A model generated the notes under the pieces. The model saw nothing but the letters and a program-made list of their open reading frames with translations, did no database searches and was not told where the DNA came from. A stretch of 64,000 nt of DNA, taken from NCBI GenBank assembly GCA_016699405.1, contig CP064972.1, positions 868,001 through 932,000 of the forward strand, read 5' to 3'. This document shows positions 60,701 to 64,000 of this stretch, one piece after another. The position numbers and the translations under genes are program-made. The stretch comes from Holophagales bacterium. Lineage in GTDB: Bacteria > Acidobacteriota > Thermoanaerobaculia > Multivoradales > JAGPDF01. Numbering within the stretch: the first letter of the stretch is position 1; every line of letters begins with the position of its first letter.

Positions 60701-63489
60701 AGGTCGGCGTTGTTGTGGGTCACGACCACGACCGAAAGACGCGGGAATGCTGCCTTCACCGCCGGCGCCATCTGCTCGAAACGATGCTGCCAAGTCTGTT
60801 CGGCCGCGAAGGCGCGGCGTCGACCCGCCTCTCCGTCATCCCCGGAAGAGAGTGCCGTGCGGATCTCTTCTTCGAAACCGGCGACGTCTTCGGCGACGCG
60901 CACCAACGAACCGAGCGCGACGATCTCGGGAAGTGGCGTCGAGACCACCGGCTTTCCTCCGGCCAGCATTTCGTACACCTTGACCGGGTCGGTTGCCTCC
61001 GTCAGCGGCGTACGCCGGAACGGGATGACGCAGACATCGAACTGCTCGAGCCATCGCGGAAGCTCGGTATACGAGACCTCGCCGATGAGCTCGACGTTCG
61101 GCCGCCCCTCGAGCGGGCCGAGATCTGCCCCAAAAGTCGAGCCGACGAGCACGAATCTCCAATCCGGGTTGCGCGCGGCGAGCTCGCCGACGAGCCTGCT
61201 GTCGAACCAGTCGGAGATGGCGCCGTAGTAGCCCACGACGGGTCGAGCCGCGGGAGTACGGATGGGGATGCCGGAGAAGTGCTCGAACTCGCAGGCGTTG
61301 GGGAGGCGGAGCACCCTCGAATTGAGCTTCCGAGCCTGGACCTCGAGGGCCGCGGCCGAGGCGAGGACGAGATCGGCGCCCGCGAGAAGGTTGTTCTCGA
61401 GCGCCAGCATCGGGCTCTCGTTCGTCGAGAATCCGCTGTGGAGATCCAGACAGTCGTAGACCACCGGCCAGGCGAAATGGGTCCGCGCCCGGTCCGCGAG
61501 TGGCCACCAGAATGGCAACTGCACCACCACCGCCGTGGCGCCGAGGGCCGCATCGCGGCGCAGCAGATCGAGCCCGGCGAAGAGCGCGTCGAGGGCCGGA
61601 GCCGGGTCGTCGCGGTAGACGTTGAGCGAGGGAGCCCGCAGGCTGACTTCGAAGACGCGCTCGCGGATCTCGCGCAGCTCGACGGACGGGCCCGTTTGCC
61701 GAAAGCGCTGCGAGACATAGAACACGCGATGACCCGCCGCCGCGAATCGCCCCATGAGCTGCTGCGGGCGCTGGAACCGGAAGTCCCAGTCGATGATCGG
61801 CAGACAGAGCACGTCGTGACGCGGCGGCAGCCCTCCCGGGAGCGGTGGACGCGGGGCGTCCGCAGGCGGAGCGACCAAGCGCGAAGGGGCGAGTGGCGCT
61901 GCCGAAGCCCTCGCGGGTGCGGTCGAGTTCGTGGTGGGGGAGGGAGACGTGGACAGGCCGAGGCGACGCCGAGCCGACCAATAGAGATTGCCGAACTTCC
62001 AGAGACGAGACGTCTGGATGCGAACGAGCTCGAGACGATGACGTTCGGCCGCAGCTCGGGTGAGCTTGGCTTCGGATCGAGCCTGGGCCAGCTCTTCGAG
62101 CGAGCGGGCGAGCTTGCCCTCCGCGTCGGTCAGGCGGCCGACGATCTGGCCGCACTCGCGCCGTAGCTGATCGACCTCGGCGAGGAGGCGATCTCGCTCA
62201 GCGATCGAGCGTCCCAGCTCCCGCTCTTGCTCCTCGCGTCGCGCCAGGTTCTCGCGACGCGCGCTCGCCAGATCGCGAGCGGCGGCGATGGCACCGGCGC
62301 CGAGGAGTCGCGACAGCGCCGGCAGTCGAGGGGCCGCGCCGAGGGCCTGCACGACCGCCCGGATGCCCGCGTTGGCCCGCTCGCGAAGGATCTGTCCGCA
62401 GGCCCGGGATCGCTGCGCGAACAGCGCCCTTTCGGAGAGAAGGCGGGCGATTCCGCCGGCGAGCTGTTCCGGGGAGAGGGGATCGACCGGAAGCACGAGC
62501 TCCTCGATCCCGAGCTCAGCGGCGATCGCTCGGACCTTTGGATCGTAGGCGATGGGGAGGCCGGGCACACCGGCGTTGGCCGCCAGGAGGAGCGCATGAA
62601 GCCGCATCGCCACCACTGCCCGCGAGGCGCCGAGGAGCGCGGACACCTCGCCGGGCGAGGTCTCCGTTTCCAGTACCGAGGTGCGCTCGCGTTCTCGCAT
62701 CCGCTCGCGAACCGCGCGAGCAAACGGCAGGTCGGCATCGCCTTCGCCCCCCGAGGGCTGCATGGGAACGAAAAGCGCCCGGGCATCGGCCGCGACCAGC
62801 GCCCGGTCGAGGCCTTGAGCGAGCGTGGCGAGCAAACCGTCTCGATTCGTCGAGAACGGCCACGGGCGGAGTGCGATCGCGAGCCAGTTGCCGCCCGCGG
62901 CGAGAGAGTGCTCCTCGAGGATGGCATCGACACTTGGGCTGTGTCGGGCCTCCAGCAGGCAGGCGGGATCGGCAGCGAGGTCGATATGCGCCGGATCGGC
63001 GCCACAGTCGATCAGCAGCCGGCGTGAAGTTTCGTCACGGACCGAAGCGAATGCGGCTCCCGAGAGCAGAGCGGCGACGTACTCGCGGGCGTGGGGATCG
63101 TCGAGCGGTCCGGCCCCGACGGCCAGGAACCCGTAAGGCTTGCCGAGCGCGGCAGCGGTCAAGGCCGGGAGGGTGTGGCAGGTCAATCCCCACCCGGGGT
63201 CGAAAAGGACCCGACCGATGTCGACGGCCCAGTAGTCGTTCAGCAGCCCACCCCCGCCGACGACAACCAGGTCGCTTGCCGTAACGGCGTCGCGTGTCGC
63301 CCCGGGGTCGCGAATGGCGACGGTCTCGACCCCGTGAGCCCGCGCCGTTCCTTCGGGATCGGCGGTCACCACCGAGAGTCGCAGCGTCGGATCGATGGCC
63401 CGCAGACCGGCGAGGGCACCGGCGAGGATCGCCTCGTCGCCGAGATTGCTTTGGCCGTAGTTTCCGGCAATCAAGATACGCTTCGACAC
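57796..63489 (-). CDS. Giant multidomain glycan-assembly protein (pyruvyltransferase, three glycosyltransferases, methyltransferase)
   Basis: 1,897 residues from GTG at 63489 with an AGGAG site about 7 nt before. Order: residues 1-375 polysaccharide pyruvyltransferase (IAGNYGQSNLGDEAILAGAL, VVGGGGLLNDY, AMRLHALLLAANAGVP); 405-490 coiled coil; Pro-rich linker to 555; 558-890 GT-B (PIIDWDFRFQRPQQL, VIPFRRTPLTEATDPVKVYE); 917-1160 family 2 glycosyltransferase (VVVTHNNADL, ADNGSSDESRG, LLNNDTVV, MFEDDDYSLRAR); 1188-1525 a second GT-B (PSVGWGIHLLQRPHHLA, IPFRINDITLATSPLKLYEY); linker; 1597-1897 SAM methyltransferase (VLDIGCAYGGF, VANDVIEHV). No signal peptide or membrane helix is seen, so it is probably cytoplasmic. 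Each domain keeps its main motifs. Confidence 0.93.
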   Translation of the reverse strand: MSKRILIAGNYGQSNLGDEAILAGALAGLRAIDPTLRLSVVTADPEGTARAHGVETVAIRDPGATRDAVTASDLVVVGGGGLLNDYWAVDIGRVLFDPGWGLTCHTLPALTAAALGKPYGFLAVGAGPLDDPHAREYVAALLSGAAFASVRDETSRRLLIDCGADPAHIDLAADPACLLEARHSPSVDAILEEHSLAAGGNWLAIALRPWPFSTNRDGLLATLAQGLDRALVAADARALFVPMQPSGGEGDADLPFARAVRERMRERERTSVLETETSPGEVSALLGASRAVVAMRLHALLLAANAGVPGLPIAYDPKVRAIAAELGIEELVLPVDPLSPEQLAGGIARLLSERALFAQRSRACGQILRERANAGIRAVVQALGAAPRLPALSRLLGAGAIAAARDLASARRENLARREEQERELGRSIAERDRLLAEVDQLRRECGQIVGRLTDAEGKLARSLEELAQARSEAKLTRAAAERHRLELVRIQTSRLWKFGNLYWSARRRLGLSTSPSPTTNSTAPARASAAPLAPSRLVAPPADAPRPPLPGGLPPRHDVLCLPIIDWDFRFQRPQQLMGRFAAAGHRVFYVSQRFRQTGPSVELREIRERVFEVSLRAPSLNVYRDDPAPALDALFAGLDLLRRDAALGATAVVVQLPFWWPLADRARTHFAWPVVYDCLDLHSGFSTNESPMLALENNLLAGADLVLASAAALEVQARKLNSRVLRLPNACEFEHFSGIPIRTPAARPVVGYYGAISDWFDSRLVGELAARNPDWRFVLVGSTFGADLGPLEGRPNVELIGEVSYTELPRWLEQFDVCVIPFRRTPLTEATDPVKVYEMLAGGKPVVSTPLPEIVALGSLVRVAEDVAGFEEEIRTALSSGDDGEAGRRRAFAAEQTWQHRFEQMAPAVKAAFPRLSVVVVTHNNADLTARCLESLDTACEWPNLEVVVADNGSSDESRGLLTHWAHGRSLTTLQLNAENLGFAAANNRALAVTSGEFLLLLNNDTVVTRGAFATLVRHLHANPGIGLLGPATNAISNAAQVATSYRDLDELPAWAADWSWRNDGRLARLDMAAMFCLAMRREVCEQLGPLDERFAVGMFEDDDYSLRARRIGLEVCCAYDAFIHHWQKSAFRLLGESTYRRIFEENRQRFVDKWGSAAPSHRIPEAAQTSLPPHDLLRRAAEAPGTVVFLPSVGWGIHLLQRPHHLARVLARRGYLVVFDCSNAYDAIEGFAELEPNLFLFRGDPETLHALPAPLLWSFPYNFHLCADYPEGAVPLYDWIDDLAVFPYEPAMLERNHRQALAKAPIVASVAQRLHREALAERADALYLPNAVDFAHFAAPPPPPDDPAFAAMLASGRHIAGYYGALADWFDYELIAAVAAERPDWGFVLIGPDYEGALARNRSTLRAENILCLGPRDYALLPAYLARFDVATIPFRINDITLATSPLKLYEYFAGGKPVVTSAMPECQAFSEVLIAEGPDAFSRALDEALARASDPAFRARLRELARENDWSARIDAVLPLWEARRHLPRQRSPWSTRVHRRPVAGDTLPLAGSPESRRQDDHPLPATTSPPPPAASPDSAVVALAARFAHLRPESDRRYFDALLAHLAGIADHPFLPVYVEYAATAVQRGRLAVASLRPHIQLDGARVLDIGCAYGGFLVALAEAGAVPLGIDVNDRLLALSRHLAADHEVPIEALLHDASVARPEFAAAFDLIVANDVIEHVAALDPFLANISRWLAPQGTAYLEIPNGRFPGFVRKDGHHGAFAVSLLEFSTAAELLRTTGLASNYDTFNYLTLAEYRSRFAENGLQLELLPGSLDGFSREAVLAEIESLRSEWPGRVEEEIPPAFRDVTSRALRAYLAELDASGVCEPGREQDLYERYGASFWRVLCRRS

Positions 63490-63635
63490 AGAAATCTCCT
63501 GCGGGGATCAGCCTCTCGCGAAGTTGTCCGGTGTACGAGACCGGCGCGGTGAGCAACTTGCTGCATGTGGAGACGGTCCTCGAGTCGAAACCTGATCGCC
63601 CGCCCCGAAAAGCGGGCGAGCGTCGAAGCACCGGC

Positions 63636-64000
63636 TCATCGCGCGACCAGTTCGCGGAGCGCGCATGCTACCCGCTCGACATCCTCCCGTGAGAGCCGGA
63701 GATGAAGAGGGAGCGAAACGACACGTTCGCTTGCCAAGCGGGCCTTGGGGCACGTTCCTGCCCCATAGGCATACATAGGATAGAGCGTGTTGTCCCTGTA
63801 ATGGACCCCGGGAAAGATGCCGCGTTCATTGAGCGCGACGACTAGCTCGTCGCGATTCTCGACCAGGATCTGATAGAGGTGGCGCGACGGCGTGCAGCCC
63901 GGCGACATCGGTACGCGGGAGATGGCTTGGTCGTCGCCAAGGTCTTGATCGTACCAGCCTGAGATCTCCCGCCGTCTTTCGTTGTCGGTCTCGAGGTACT
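63636..64000 (-). CDS. DegT/DnrJ/EryC1/StrS aminotransferase (C-terminal part only)
   Basis: About 120 codons of a PLP sugar aminotransferase; the start lies beyond the window. On the minus strand the frame stays open to the edge (NERRREISGWYDQDLGDD, then SPGCTPSRHLYQILV). HYRDNTLYPMYAYGAG is followed by a CPKARLASERVVSLPLHL stretch, matching the end of DegT-family enzymes that make amino sugars such as 4-amino-4,6-dideoxyhexoses. It lies 146 nt upstream of the giant gene in the same orientation, supporting a glycan locus. The catalytic Lys is outside the window. Confidence 0.88.
   Translation of the reverse strand, partial: YLETDNERRREISGWYDQDLGDDQAISRVPMSPGCTPSRHLYQILVENRDELVVALNERGIFPGVHYRDNTLYPMYAYGAGTCPKARLASERVVSLPLHLRLSREDVERVACALRELVAR

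Noticed and set aside
59407..62166. 919-codon open frame on the plus strand opposite the giant gene
   Set aside because: It is antisense to clearly conserved domains and its translation has no recognisable motif. Long mirror frames are expected in high-GC DNA with strong third-position bias.

Overview
The window is a dense, high-GC bacterial chromosome segment that spans the replication-origin region. No phage, insertion sequence, rRNA operon or CRISPR array was seen. A high-GC acidobacterium-like organism (Thermoanaerobaculia-like) is the best guess. The reasons are an ECF sigma factor of the acidobacterial/planctomycete type next to a Ser/Thr kinase, a secreted dehydrogenase ending in an FESGDLTRW-type tail, and a bactofilin attached to parAB. 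This assignment is inference; a ribosomal-protein or 16S tree would settle it.

Layout. 1-2448 (minus): mtnA (cut by the window edge), cutA, a type II pseudopilin and a ComEA-like HhH protein. 2904-4076 (plus): lepB and a small membrane protein. 4157-6617 (minus): pyrK-pyrD-pyrF with 4-nt overlaps. 6667-8418: a membrane protein with a decayed alkaline-phosphatase-like domain. 8405-14838 (minus): the conserved origin-flank block rpmH-rnpA-yidD-yidC-jag, then rsmG-parA-parB-bactofilin. Between jag and rsmG, where mnmE-mnmG often lie, there is instead a small LAGLIDADG-like gene on the other strand and a 29-bp direct repeat carrying parS-like sequences. 14897-18484: two tRNA-Ser, tadA, SRP RNA, dnaX, ybaB and recR, the same order as in the Bacillus subtilis origin region. 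18490-24117: an aminotransferase, a second signal peptidase, a nucleotide kinase-like protein, truA, a tandem cyclic-nucleotide-binding protein and mutY. 24118-33513: the putative oriC and dnaA-dnaN-recF-gyrB-gyrA.

33592-45909: ECF sigma factor and Ser/Thr kinase, a transaldolase-like enzyme, a CPBP membrane protease, an M20 peptidase, a CYTH protein, a sugar nucleotidyltransferase, murG-mraY (MurG carries a helical-repeat extension), a HAD phosphatase and a mechanosensitive channel with a cyclic-nucleotide domain.

45931-53767 (plus) is a tight seven-gene biosynthetic operon: type III polyketide synthase, ICMT-type methyltransferase, acyl carrier protein, fatty-acyl-AMP ligase, family-2 glycosyltransferase, flavin oxidoreductase and an MMPL exporter. 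It reads as a pathway that activates a fatty acid, extends and cyclises it to a phenolic lipid or pyrone, then tailors and exports it.

53783-64000: a secreted glucose/sorbosone dehydrogenase-like protein and a surface-glycan locus. The locus has a glycosyltransferase, wecB, a 1,897-residue protein combining pyruvyltransferase, three glycosyltransferase and methyltransferase domains, and a DegT aminotransferase cut by the window end.

The strongest leads are the phenolic-lipid operon, the giant glycan protein, the parS-like repeat with its LAGLIDADG gene, and the MurG fusion. Several genes have a -10-like hexamer 8-10 nt before the start codon and no Shine-Dalgarno, suggesting leaderless mRNAs.
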